63,520 nucleotides of DNA. It comes from Mycolicibacterium sphagni (GTDB taxonomy: Bacteria; Actinomycetota; Actinomycetes; Mycobacteriales; Mycobacteriaceae). The stretch is taken from positions 1 to 63,520 of the forward strand of contig NZ_VBSB01000038.1 in assembly GCF_013337765.1 (NCBI RefSeq), read 5' to 3'. This document shows, piece after piece, positions 44,980 to 55,675 of the stretch. Under the pieces are notes generated by a model. The model had not been told where the DNA came from. It worked only from the letters and a program-made list of their open reading frames with translations, and did not search any database. The translations under genes and the position numbers were made by a program. Position 1 is the stretch's first letter. Every line of letters starts with the position of its first letter.

Positions 44980-45714
44980 CTAGGTGCGCAGCAGATAGAT
45001 GTCCATGATCCAGCCGTGTCGCTCACGGGCCTGCGCCCGCAGTGCCGCGACGTCCGCACCGATCTCGCCTACGGTGCCCGCCATCAGTAACTCCTCGGGG
45101 GTCCCGAGGTAGGCCCCCCACCAAATCCGGGTCTGCGGTGGGCAACTCAGAAACGAACAGTCGCCGTCGAGCATCACCACCGCCGACCCGGTCAGACCGG
45201 TGGTGCGCAGCCGCCGCCCGGTGGTGATCAGCACGGGTTCGCCGACGTCGTTGAGCGGGATGCGGTGGCGGGCGGTCAGGGCCTGCACCGCGGTGATCCC
45301 GGGGATGACGTCGTATTCGAAGTCGACGTGGCGGGCGACCTCATCGAGGATCCGCAGCGTGCTGTCGTACAGCGACGGATCACCCCAGGCCAGGAAGGCC
45401 CCGACGCCGTCGGGTCCGAGCTCGGTCCCGATGGCCGTGGCCCACAACCGGGCGCGAGCCAGGTGCCAGTCGGCGACGGCCTGGGTGTACTCGCCATCGG
45501 CCGCGCGCTTCGGATCCGGCAGTTCGACGAAGCGGTAGCGCGGGTCGGTGATGAACCGCTGGCAGATCTCCCGGCGCAACGCGACGAGGTCGCTCTTGGC
45601 CTCGCCCTTGTCCATCGCGAAGAACACGTCGGTGTCGTTGAGCGCACGGATCGCCTGCGATGTCACGTAGTCGGGGTCGCCGGCTCCGATGCCGATGACG
45701 TGGATGGTGCGCAC
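44980..45714 (-). CDS. cobF: Precorrin-6A synthase (deacetylating)
   Basis: The 244-residue SAM-dependent methyltransferase starts RTIHVIGIGAGDPDYVTSQAI and shows FLAWGDPSLYDSTLRILDEV and IPGITAVQALTARHRIP, matching CobF of the aerobic cobalamin route. CobF methylates C-1 of precorrin-5 with release of acetate. No other cob gene lies in the window. As I recall, M. tuberculosis lost this gene, next to a truncated Rv0944, so the arrangement seen here is the intact form. It stands ten bases after the MFS gene. Confidence 0.9.
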   Translation of the reverse strand: MRTIHVIGIGAGDPDYVTSQAIRALNDTDVFFAMDKGEAKSDLVALRREICQRFITDPRYRFVELPDPKRAADGEYTQAVADWHLARARLWATAIGTELGPDGVGAFLAWGDPSLYDSTLRILDEVARHVDFEYDVIPGITAVQALTARHRIPLNDVGEPVLITTGRRLRTTGLTGSAVVMLDGDCSFLSCPPQTRIWWGAYLGTPEELLMAGTVGEIGADVAALRAQARERHGWIMDIYLLRT

Positions 45715-45724
45715 CCTCGAGAGC

Positions 45725-46927
45725 CTAACGAAAGCGCCGGAAGGCCACCGGCACCAGGAGCGCCACCGCGAAGCAGGCTCCGACCACTCCGGAGATCAGC
45801 AGCGGGAGCCGGCCATCACCGCCCCACAGCAGTCCAGCCCACACGCCCGCGGCCAACACCGCGAAACCACTGGCGCCCTGGAACACTCCCTGCGCACTTG
45901 CCTGCTGGTCGGCGCCGGCGAGCGTGGAGATCCATGCCTTGCCGACACCGTCGGTGCAGGCGGTGAACATCCCGTACGCCGCGATCAACACCCACGCCGT
46001 CACCGGATCGGTGGTCGATCCGAGGCCGATGTAGCCGACGGCGAAGAAAACCAGCCCGACGCCGAAAACCGCTGAGCGGGGCACCTTGTCGGCCAGTACG
46101 CCGGCCGGGAAGCTGGCCAGCGCGTACACCAGGTTGTAACCGACATAGGCGAGGATCACCTCGACGACGCCGAAGCCGATCTCGTTGAGCCGCAACAGCA
46201 GTAACGCGTCAGGAAAGTTGACGACACCGAAGGCGACCAGCAACGTGGTCGCTCGCCAGTATCGCCGCGGCAGTTGCCGCAGACCGCGAAAGATCGGCTG
46301 ACGTGCTGTGTCACCCCCCGAGTCGCTGCGCTCCTGCCCCGCCGGAGCCCGCGGCCCGGTCCGCCGTGGCTCACGCACCAGCACGACGAGAAACACGGAC
46401 AGCACTGCGGGGACGATCGCGATGTACAGCAGCGGAGGTATCTGGTGATCGAGCAGCTCATAGCCGGCAAGTCCGAGTAGTGGACCGACCACCGCGCCGA
46501 GGGTGTCCATCGCGCGATGGAAGCCGAACACCTTGCCGCGCAATGAGTTGTCGATACCGTCGACAAGCAGTGCGTCCCGCGGTGCACCCCGGATGCCCTT
46601 ACCGAGCCGGTCGACCACCCGCCCCGCGAGCACACCCGGCCAGGCCGCGGCAACGGCGACGATGACCTTGCCCAGCGCGGCCATCCCGTATCCCGTTGCA
46701 ATCAAAGGGCGTTTGGCGAATCGGTCGCCCAGTGGACCGACCGCGACCTTGGTCAGCGATGCCGCCCCCTCCGCGGCGCCTTCGATGGCACCCACCACCG
46801 CGGGCGGCGCCCCCAACACGGCGGTGAGGTAGATCGGCAACAGCGGGTACAGCAATTCGCTGGCAACGTCCTGGAGGAACGACACCGCCGAGAGAACGCG
46901 GACATTGCGGGTCAGCCAGCCCGTCAT
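45725..46927 (-). CDS. MFS transporter
   Basis: The 400-residue protein has twelve hydrophobic segments. The loop between segments 2 and 3 reads GPLGDRFAKRPLIATGYGMA, and a further GRVVDRLGKGIRGAPRDALL loop resembles a group of exporters near metal or stress genes. The substrate is unknown. Its first codon overlaps the stop of the P-type ATPase as ATGA-type coupling, which suggests joint function, possibly metal or metal-chelate efflux. Confidence 0.85.
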   Translation of the reverse strand: MTGWLTRNVRVLSAVSFLQDVASELLYPLLPIYLTAVLGAPPAVVGAIEGAAEGAASLTKVAVGPLGDRFAKRPLIATGYGMAALGKVIVAVAAAWPGVLAGRVVDRLGKGIRGAPRDALLVDGIDNSLRGKVFGFHRAMDTLGAVVGPLLGLAGYELLDHQIPPLLYIAIVPAVLSVFLVVLVREPRRTGPRAPAGQERSDSGGDTARQPIFRGLRQLPRRYWRATTLLVAFGVVNFPDALLLLRLNEIGFGVVEVILAYVGYNLVYALASFPAGVLADKVPRSAVFGVGLVFFAVGYIGLGSTTDPVTAWVLIAAYGMFTACTDGVGKAWISTLAGADQQASAQGVFQGASGFAVLAAGVWAGLLWGGDGRLPLLISGVVGACFAVALLVPVAFRRFR

Positions 46928-49263
46928 GACTTGTCTGCCGCAGACAAGAACGCAGGTGCGAGAACGAAGAAGTTCTCCTCTTCCTGCACAAAGTGCAGCC
47001 GGAGCAACGCGTACAAGCCGTAGAGACAGGCCAGCAGGTCGTCGCTCTGCTCGGGCTGCACCGCACCGGCCTCGTCGGCCAGCTCGCGGTGGCTGTGCAG
47101 CCGTTGTGCGAGACGGTGAATCTCGGCGTGCATGCGGCTCATCGTCGCGGTGGCCTCGACACTGCCCAACGGGCGGGCCAGCGCCGGATACAGTGCGCTG
47201 TCCTCGGCGTCCTCATGCGGGAGCAGGGTGTCCTGCAGGAAGGCGTCGGCGGCGCGAAGCGACACCAAGGCCCCCGCCGACTGCCCGGCGGCGACCTGCT
47301 GGGCGGTGTCACGCAGGAGGGACAGATCGTCGCGCATCTGGTCGTGCTCGGCGGAGAATCGCCGCACCAGATCTTCGGCGTCGCGGCTCAGCGGCGGCGG
47401 TCCGGTGTGGTCTCCACGCAATGCCCGAAGGGCATTGAGTATCACCGCAAGATCGATTCCTTCCTGCAGCAGCGCGCCCCAGGCAGGCGGCAGCCAGCCA
47501 ACGGCCGCGAACCCCATGGCGACCAATGACAGGCTCATTCCCACCGCGGCGCTCTGCACCGCGATGCGTCGCGATCGTCGTGCGATCACCTTGGCGTCGG
47601 CGAGCCGGTCGAGCCGGTCGGAGGTGAGCACGATGTCGGCGGCCTCCGAACTGGCCGTCGCGCCACGGGCCCCCATCGCGATGCCGACATCGGCGGCCGC
47701 CAGCGCCGGCGCGTCGTTGACCCCGTCGCCGACCATGGCCGTGACCGCGCGTTCACTCTCGGCGCGGACCCGGGCGACCTTGTCGGCCGGGGTCTGCTGC
47801 GCGGCAACCTCGTCGAGACCCAGCACGGTACCGATCTGCAGCGCCGGCGCGGGCCGGTCGCCGGTGAGCATCACCACCCGGGTCATACCGGCTAGCCGCA
47901 GGCGGCGCAAAGTGCGCGGCGCGTCGGGCCGCAGCGGGTCGGTCAGCAGAATCGCGCCGGCCAGGCCGTCGTCGACACGCACCCATGCCACCACCGCGCC
48001 GTCGAACGATGCCCGCGACAGAACGGCCGCCGCCCACTCCGGCTCCTCTCCATCGATGCTGAGATTTCCGACGGTGACCCACTTTTCGTCTACCCGTGCC
48101 GACACCCCGATGCCGGCCTCCTCGGTGACGGAGCTGGGTACGCTCAGCGGCACGCCACGCAACCGTGCCTCCCGGACGATTGCGTTGGCCAGGACGTGCG
48201 GTGAGAGTTGGTCGGCCGACGCGGCCAATCCCAGCACCTCGTCGACCGTCCAGCCTGGGCCGACGACGATATCGGTTCCGCGGGGCCGCCCCGTTGTCAA
48301 CGTTCCGGTCTTGTCCAGGACCAATGTGCTTGCCCGGCCCAAGGTTTCGAGCGCACCACCGCCACGCACCAGCACTCCGATACGCGACGTGCGGGACAGT
48401 CCGGACACGATCGCAACGGGCGCCGCCAGCAGCAGCGGGCAGGGTGTGGCCACCACCAGGACCGCAACCGCGCGATCGGCTGAACCGCTGACGAGCCAGG
48501 CCAGGCCGGCCACGGTCAGCGCCACGGGCAGGAACCAGACGGCGACGCGGTCGGCGATGCGCACCACCGGCGCCGTCTCGGCCGCCGCCTGACGCGCCAG
48601 GCGGACGATCCCGGCGTAAGTGCTGTCGGCCGCGCTGGCCGATGCCGCCAGTTCGAGGCCGCTGCCCGCGTTCACGCTGCCGCTGCGCACCGGCTCGCCC
48701 CGACCGCACCGGACCGGCACTGATTCGCCGGTCAGCGCAGAGTCGTCGAGTACGGCGTAGTCCGAGAGCACCACTCCGTCGACCGGCAACACCTCACCGG
48801 GACCCACCATCACGACATCGTCGACGACGATGTCGTCCACACCGACCACCTCGACCCCGTCGGGTGTGCGCCTGCGCGCGGTGCGGGGCACCCGGTCGAG
48901 CAGTGCCCGCAGATCCTTGGTGGCTCGTCGTTCGGCCGCCGCGTCGAGAGCCTGTCCGGTAGCGAGCATGACGCCGATCAGTGCGCCTGCCAGGTACTCC
49001 CGCACCGCGAGAGCGCCCCCTAGCGACAGCACGGCAAGGACGTCCACACCCACGCGGCCGGCCCGGATCGACGAGATCACCCACCACAAGGCCGGAACGA
49101 TTGCGGCGACAGTGCCGGCGATCCAGCAGGCGTCGGCGACCGAGCGCGCGCCGAGCACCCAGGCGACACCGCCTGCGAGCAACGCCGTAAGCGTCACCGC
49201 GAGAAGCGCCCAGCGCACGAATCCTCCAGCGGGACCAGCTTTGTTCGACGCTGGATCGTTCAT
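46924..49263 (-). CDS. P1B-type metal ATPase with C-terminal hemerythrin domain
   Basis: From the ATG at 49263 the protein has 779 residues; an open frame continues 16 codons upstream. It has eight or so membrane segments, TGES (178-181), the transport motif TPCP (273-276), DKTGT (317-321) and GDGVNDAP (512-519). No N-terminal metal-binding domain is present. In the usual SxHP locus the sequence is LSPHVLA (352-358), so the Pro after His is Val. A hemerythrin-like bundle occupies about 625-770 with His640, His683-Glu684, His712 and His757. TPC plus hemerythrin is the P1B-5 layout, reported for Acidothermus and for Nia of Sinorhizobium, which handles Ni and Fe. Confidence 0.88.
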   Translation of the reverse strand: MNDPASNKAGPAGGFVRWALLAVTLTALLAGGVAWVLGARSVADACWIAGTVAAIVPALWWVISSIRAGRVGVDVLAVLSLGGALAVREYLAGALIGVMLATGQALDAAAERRATKDLRALLDRVPRTARRRTPDGVEVVGVDDIVVDDVVMVGPGEVLPVDGVVLSDYAVLDDSALTGESVPVRCGRGEPVRSGSVNAGSGLELAASASAADSTYAGIVRLARQAAAETAPVVRIADRVAVWFLPVALTVAGLAWLVSGSADRAVAVLVVATPCPLLLAAPVAIVSGLSRTSRIGVLVRGGGALETLGRASTLVLDKTGTLTTGRPRGTDIVVGPGWTVDEVLGLAASADQLSPHVLANAIVREARLRGVPLSVPSSVTEEAGIGVSARVDEKWVTVGNLSIDGEEPEWAAAVLSRASFDGAVVAWVRVDDGLAGAILLTDPLRPDAPRTLRRLRLAGMTRVVMLTGDRPAPALQIGTVLGLDEVAAQQTPADKVARVRAESERAVTAMVGDGVNDAPALAAADVGIAMGARGATASSEAADIVLTSDRLDRLADAKVIARRSRRIAVQSAAVGMSLSLVAMGFAAVGWLPPAWGALLQEGIDLAVILNALRALRGDHTGPPPLSRDAEDLVRRFSAEHDQMRDDLSLLRDTAQQVAAGQSAGALVSLRAADAFLQDTLLPHEDAEDSALYPALARPLGSVEATATMSRMHAEIHRLAQRLHSHRELADEAGAVQPEQSDDLLACLYGLYALLRLHFVQEEENFFVLAPAFLSAADKS

Positions 49264-49372
49264 GCCAGCCATGATCTCAGGTGTGTGGCGGCTCGCGACG
49301 GGCTTAGGCAACTACGTCGGGGTATGTATATTCGCAGCTGAGGCGTAGCCCATCCATCGGCAGGAGTACCAG

Positions 49373-49843
49373 GTGTCGACATTCAACGGACTTCCCGCCC
49401 ATGTCCTGTTGGTTCACTTCATCGTGGTGCTCGGTCCGTTGACGGCGGCGTTGGCGATCCTGTGCGCGGTGTGGCCCGCCGCCCGGCAGCGCCTGGTGTG
49501 GCTGGTGCTGGTGCTGGCGTTGGTCACCACGGTACTGACGCCATTGACCACCGAGGCCGGCGAGTGGCTCGAGCATCAGGTGGGGCGGTCGCCGTTGCTC
49601 CACACGCATACCGAGCTCGGCGACACCATGCTCTATTTCGCACTGGCGTTGCTCGTCGCGGCAGTACTGCTGGCGGTGGTGAACGTTCGTGCCAGTCGCG
49701 GAAGACCGTTGTCCTCGGTCCTGTCGATCCTTGTGGCCGTATTCGTGGTGGTGGCAAGCGTGGCCACGATCGCGCAGGTGTATCGGATCGGCGACTCCGG
49801 CGCCAAGGTCACCTGGGGCCAGATCGCCGCCAATCCCACCTGA
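49373..49843 (+). CDS. DUF2231 membrane protein
   Basis: The 156-residue protein has four hydrophobic segments and the DUF2231 pattern FNGLPAHVLLVHFIVVLGP with a conserved His pair and EWLEHQ...LLHTHTELGD. Such proteins are predicted to bind metal or heme in the membrane. CAGGAG stands just before the GTG start. It is divergent from the P1B ATPase gene with about 60-110 bases between starts. Confidence 0.82.
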   Translation: MSTFNGLPAHVLLVHFIVVLGPLTAALAILCAVWPAARQRLVWLVLVLALVTTVLTPLTTEAGEWLEHQVGRSPLLHTHTELGDTMLYFALALLVAAVLLAVVNVRASRGRPLSSVLSILVAVFVVVASVATIAQVYRIGDSGAKVTWGQIAANPT

Positions 49844-49908
49844 CGAGCCAGTCCCACCTGATGCGACAGCGTCGGCCAGCAAACAGGAACACTCCTTAGC
49901 ATCCGGGT

Positions 49909-50772
49909 ATGCGATTCACCTATGCCGAGGCCATGATCAATCCGCAGTTCTACATCCCGCTCGCGCAGGCCGCCGAGGCGGCCGGCTACGACGGGATGAC
50001 GATTCCTGACAGCGTTGCCTACCCGTTCGAATCGGACTCCAAGTATCCGTACACCCCGGACGGCAACCGAGAGTTCTTGGACGGCAAGGAGTTCATCGAG
50101 ACGTTCGTGTTGACCGCAGCGCTGGGCGCCGTTACGACGAAACTCAAATTCAACTTCTTCGTCCTCAAGCTGCCGATCCGTCCGCCGGCCCTGGTGGCCA
50201 AGCAGGCCGGCTCCCTGGCATCACTCATCGGCAACCGCGTCGGGCTCGGCGTCGGCACCAGCCCGTGGCCGGAGGACTACGAGCTGATGGGTGTGCCATT
50301 CGCCAAGCGCGGCAAGCGAATGGACGAGTGCATCGACATCATTCGCGGGCTCACCAGCGGCGACTACTTCGAATACCACGGCGAGTTCTACGACATCCCC
50401 AAGACCAAGATGGCACCCGCGCCGACCGAGCCCATCCCCATCCTGATCGGCGGGCACGCCGACGCCGCGCTGCGCCGGGCCGCACGCAACGACGGCTGGA
50501 TGCACGGCGGCGGCACCGACGATCTCGACGATCTGCTGGTCAAGCTCAACCGCTACCGCGAAGAGGAAGGCCAGACCGGAGACTTCCAGATACACGTCAT
50601 CTCACTCGACGCGTTCACCGTGGACGGTGTGAAACGACTCGAGGACAAGGGCGTCACCGATGTGATGGTCGGCTTCCGGCTGCCGTACATCGCGGGGCCC
50701 GACCCCGAGCCGCTGGAGAACAAGATCCGCAATCTCGAGATGTTCGCGGAGAGGGTTATCGCGAAAGTTTAA
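49909..50772 (+). CDS. LLM-class F420-dependent oxidoreductase
   Basis: The 287-residue luciferase-like protein has FTYAEAMINPQFYIPLAQAAEAAGYDG at the start, ASLIGNRVGLGVGTSPWPEDYELMGVP and IPILIGGHADAALRRAARNDGW. F420 is the likely cofactor in mycobacteria; the substrate is unknown. A -10-like TAGCAT ends six bases before the ATG, consistent with a leaderless transcript. Confidence 0.83.
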   Translation: MRFTYAEAMINPQFYIPLAQAAEAAGYDGMTIPDSVAYPFESDSKYPYTPDGNREFLDGKEFIETFVLTAALGAVTTKLKFNFFVLKLPIRPPALVAKQAGSLASLIGNRVGLGVGTSPWPEDYELMGVPFAKRGKRMDECIDIIRGLTSGDYFEYHGEFYDIPKTKMAPAPTEPIPILIGGHADAALRRAARNDGWMHGGGTDDLDDLLVKLNRYREEEGQTGDFQIHVISLDAFTVDGVKRLEDKGVTDVMVGFRLPYIAGPDPEPLENKIRNLEMFAERVIAKV

Positions 50773-50775
50773 CCG

Positions 50776-51576
50776 TCACAGCGGATCCCACTGCGGAGCC
50801 CGCTTCTCGCGGTGAGCCATCGCCGCCTCCTTCGGGTTGTTGGTGAACCCGGTCAGGATCTGCGTGCGGTTCTCGATCTCCTTGGCGTGCCGCAGGCTCG
50901 GCGCGTCCAGGGCTGCGTTCAACCCGGTCTTGGTCTGCCAGACCCCAAAGGCGTTGTTGGCGGCGATGGTGCGCGCCATCTCCAGCGCGGCATCGGCGAG
51001 CTTGTCCGCGGGCACGACCTCGTGCACCAGCCCGATCCGATAGGCCTCCGCGGCGTCGATGATCCGGCCGGTGAGCATCATCTCCCGTGCGGCGCCCGCA
51101 CCGACGATCTTGGGCAGCAGATAGCTCGTCCCCATGTCCAGTGACGAGAAGCCTGCCTTGATGAACACCGATCCGAAGCGGGCAGACTCCGACGCGATCC
51201 GGATATCGCAGTGCAGTGCGTAGGCCAGCCCGCCGCCGACGGCCACCCCGTTGACAGCCGCGACCACCGGGATGGGCAATTCGTAGAGCCTGGTCAGCTG
51301 GTCGGCCAACCGGATCTGGCCGTCGTACATCGTCTTGAACTGGGCACTCGCCGGTTCGACCCATGGCTTTCCGGTGCCGCTGAGATCGGCGCCCGCGCTG
51401 AAGCCCCTGCCCGCTCCGGTGAGGACGGCGACCCGGTATTTCCACGAGCTCAGCTCGTCGAGCACGGCGTCCAGCCCGTCGAGCAGATTTCCGTCGATCG
51501 CGTTCAGCAGCTGGGGCCGGTTCAGCGTGATACCGGCGATCCCGTCCTCGAGTTCTTCGAATTCCACAGCAGCCAT
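50776..51576 (-). CDS. Enoyl-CoA hydratase/isomerase-family protein
   Basis: The 266-residue crotonase-fold protein shows GAGRGFSAGADLSG and VAAVNGVAVGGGLAYALHCDIRIA, the two oxyanion-hole loops. The start at MAAVEFEELEDG was chosen because the upstream open extension is Arg-rich and unlike the family. The reaction on a specific acyl-CoA cannot be deduced. It converges with the F420-type oxidoreductase and is divergent from the SRPBCC gene. Confidence 0.85.
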   Translation of the reverse strand: MAAVEFEELEDGIAGITLNRPQLLNAIDGNLLDGLDAVLDELSSWKYRVAVLTGAGRGFSAGADLSGTGKPWVEPASAQFKTMYDGQIRLADQLTRLYELPIPVVAAVNGVAVGGGLAYALHCDIRIASESARFGSVFIKAGFSSLDMGTSYLLPKIVGAGAAREMMLTGRIIDAAEAYRIGLVHEVVPADKLADAALEMARTIAANNAFGVWQTKTGLNAALDAPSLRHAKEIENRTQILTGFTNNPKEAAMAHREKRAPQWDPL

Positions 51577-51620
51577 GAAGGGGAGATTAGCCCGCCGCCG
51601 AGCCGGGTACTCCCGGCGCC

Positions 51621-52049
51621 ATGGCAACCGTTGACGTGGCTGTCCCCTCTGCCGTGCCCCCACAGCGAGCGTGGGAACTAGCCTCGAATCTGCATCGCTT
51701 CGACGAATGGATGACGATTTTCGGCGACTGGCGCAGTCCGGTGCCGTTGGTGGTTCGGGAGGGCACCCAGGTGTCGTCCCTGATCAAAGTGAAGGGCTTC
51801 CGCAACACCATCCATTGGAATGTCACCAACTACGACGCACCGAAGACGATCGAACTGCGCGGCCATGGCCGCGGCGGCATCGGGATCGGCATCAACATGC
51901 GGGTCGTCGACGAGCACCCGGGAACCTGCTTCCGCCTGAAGGCGGACATTTCGGGTGGACTGCTGAACGGCCCGGTCGGCCGTCTCGTCGCCAAGGTGCT
52001 CGAGGGTGAGGTTCAGAAGTCAGTGGAAAACCTGGCGTCGCTGGCCTGA
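51621..52049 (+). CDS. SRPBCC-family (polyketide-cyclase/MxaD-like) protein
   Basis: The 142-residue protein begins ATVDVAVPSAVPPQRAWELASNLHRFDEW and has the helix-grip fold pattern of hydrophobic ligand-binding START-like proteins. Many mycobacterial members bind lipids or act as toxins or cyclases; no function can be assigned here. It is a single gene between enoyl-CoA hydratase and prpE. Confidence 0.75.
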   Translation: MATVDVAVPSAVPPQRAWELASNLHRFDEWMTIFGDWRSPVPLVVREGTQVSSLIKVKGFRNTIHWNVTNYDAPKTIELRGHGRGGIGIGINMRVVDEHPGTCFRLKADISGGLLNGPVGRLVAKVLEGEVQKSVENLASLA

Positions 52050-52167
52050 CCGGCACCTGCCGTTCGGCGCAGATGCCGGTGCGTTCGTCGACAAACCTCG
52101 AGTACGGGAGGTCTGTGTCACGCCGGCGCGCTACCGTGCTACCACCCAATGACGGGAGGAAGCCGGG

Positions 52168-54036
<1,869 letters not shown>

Positions 54037-54038
54037 GC

Positions 54039-54665
54039 ATGCCCATCACGGTCGACGAGTTCCAGATCGAGGATGCGGCCGATACGTGGCGGGCTGCCGG
54101 GTTCACCGTGGACGCCGACGACAGCTGCCGGATCGGCGACGTTCGGGTGCGACTGCTCGGAGGAAGCAGCGGCATCGTCGGCTGGACGTTGCGGGAGCTG
54201 CCGGTGGACGGGGCGGTCGACGGCATCCCGACGTCGAGGTCCGATGCCGCCCCTTCGGTACCCGCTCTGCACCCGAACGGCGTGACGTCGATCGACCACG
54301 TCGTACTGCTGTCCCCCAACCTTGCCCGCACCGTCGAGTCGTTGGCCGCCGTCGGGCTGCAGCCGCGCCGGCAGCGCGACGCCGAACTCGGCGGCCAGCC
54401 GATGCGGCAGGTCTTCTTCCGGCTGGGATCGGTGATTCTCGAGGTCGTCGGCGCACCCGGCGTGGCGAACGACGGTCCGTCGTCGTTGTGGGGCATCACG
54501 TACGTCGTCGCCGACATCGACGCGGCGGCGGCGTTTTTCGGCGATCGGACGTTGCCGGTGAAGGATGCCGTCCAGCCGGGGCGTCGGATCACCACTCTGC
54601 GGCATCGCGATCTGGGCATGTCGGTCCGGACGGCGATGATCTCGCCGCCTATTCTCAGCCGATGA
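54039..54665 (+). CDS. VOC-superfamily protein
   Basis: The 208-residue protein has a glyoxalase/VOC module (about 85-205: SIDHVVLLSPNLARTVESLAAVG, FRLGSVILEVVG, LWGITYVVADIDAAAAFF). The first 80 residues form a diverged half-module, as in two-domain VOC proteins. Its ATG lies two bases after the prpE stop and its own stop overlaps rnhA as ATGA. A thioester-related role would suit prpE (methylmalonyl-CoA epimerase is a VOC protein) but this is inference. Confidence 0.75.
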   Translation: MPITVDEFQIEDAADTWRAAGFTVDADDSCRIGDVRVRLLGGSSGIVGWTLRELPVDGAVDGIPTSRSDAAPSVPALHPNGVTSIDHVVLLSPNLARTVESLAAVGLQPRRQRDAELGGQPMRQVFFRLGSVILEVVGAPGVANDGPSSLWGITYVVADIDAAAAFFGDRTLPVKDAVQPGRRITTLRHRDLGMSVRTAMISPPILSR

Positions 54666-55123
54666 CGGATGTCGTTGTCATCCACACCGACGGCGGCTGC
54701 CGACCCAACCCGGGCCCCGGCGGCTGGGGCGCGGTGCTGCGGATGCGCCAGCATGTTCGCGAGATGTGCGGCGGCGAGCCCGGCGAGACGAGCAACAACC
54801 GGATGGAGCTCACCGCGCCGATCATGGCGTTGGAGGCTCTCACTCGGTCGGTGACGGTGCACCTCTATACCGACAGCACCTATGTGCGCAATGGCATCAC
54901 GAAATGGGTGTCCGGCTGGGAGCGCAACGGCTGGCTGACCGCCGCCAAGCAGCCGGTGAAGAACGTCGACCTGTGGCAGCGGCTCCAGGCTGCCTGCGCG
55001 CAACACCAGGTCGAGTGGTTTTGGGTCAAGGGCCATTCAGGTGTGGTCGACAACGAGCTGGCCGATCAGCTGGCGACGCGGGGATTGCAGGAAGCGATCG
55101 CGGCTTCAGCGATTGCGATGTGA
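54662..55123 (+). CDS. rnhA: Ribonuclease HI
   Basis: The 153-residue enzyme hydrolyses the RNA strand of RNA-DNA hybrids. The four metal-binding acids are Asp10 (VIHTDGG), Glu49 (NNRMELTA), Asp71 (LYTDSTYV) and Asp135 (NELADQLA), with His125 in KGHSG. It overlaps the VOC gene by four bases and the broken gene beyond by 18 bases at the 3' end. Confidence 0.94.
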   Translation: MTDVVVIHTDGGCRPNPGPGGWGAVLRMRQHVREMCGGEPGETSNNRMELTAPIMALEALTRSVTVHLYTDSTYVRNGITKWVSGWERNGWLTAAKQPVKNVDLWQRLQAACAQHQVEWFWVKGHSGVVDNELADQLATRGLQEAIAASAIAM

Positions 55124-55631
55124 GCGCCCGCGTTGGCTGAGGATCGCGACGCCGGGGCCGGTCAGATCGGCGAATGCGCTCGGGCGTCGTGCCATGGCCA
55201 TGAGGACGGCTTCACCCGGTCCACGAACGTCCGGACCATGTCCGGTTGACCAGTCGAGATCAGTCGCAACCAGTCGAACTCCGCGGGTGTACCAGCCGCC
55301 GCGGATCAGCGGAGCCAGCGTGGCGAATTCAAGGGCCGGATAGAGGCGTTCGGCCGGTATCGCACGCGGCAGGTTGAGCGGGCGGCGGATGTCCTGTTGA
55401 TGGATCATGCATTCCACCAGTGCGACTCGACCGCCGAATCCGGAACCGACGCCTCGTGGCGTGGCGTGATCTCGCATGATGCCAACGATGCGTTCCGGCG
55501 GGCAGTGCGAGAAGCTGTGTACGTCGACGGCGTTGAGCCGGTCGAGGTCGAATCCATTGCCGGTCGGTCAGACCGGCAAGGAGGTCGGCAAACTCGCCGC
55601 GTTCCTGGGTCGCCATGGTTGCCGGATCCAT
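55106..55631 (-). pseudogene. Broken maleylpyruvate isomerase-family (mycothiol-dependent, DinB-like) gene
   Basis: An N-terminal piece (MATQERGEFADLLAGLTDRQW, 55616 down to about 55556) is in one frame. The remainder (DLDRLNAVDV...ATPRGVGSGFGGRVALVE, HQQDIRRPL, ATDLDWSTGHGP, GPGEAVLMAMA) is in another, ending at 55106. Between them the usual PSLCAGWTVRDVVAH segment is missing, so an internal deletion of roughly 100 bases has also shifted the frame, near 55556. The family includes mycothiol-dependent isomerases and related DinB-fold proteins. The gene is dead unless the pieces act separately. Confidence 0.75.
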
Positions 55632-55675
55632 CGGTGCTCACTGTTGCATGAGGCACCAAAACTTGTCGGTGGCGT

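Noticed and set aside
49320..49325. GGGTAT as a SigF -10 box for the DUF2231 gene
   Set aside because: No GTTT-type -35 box at the right distance.
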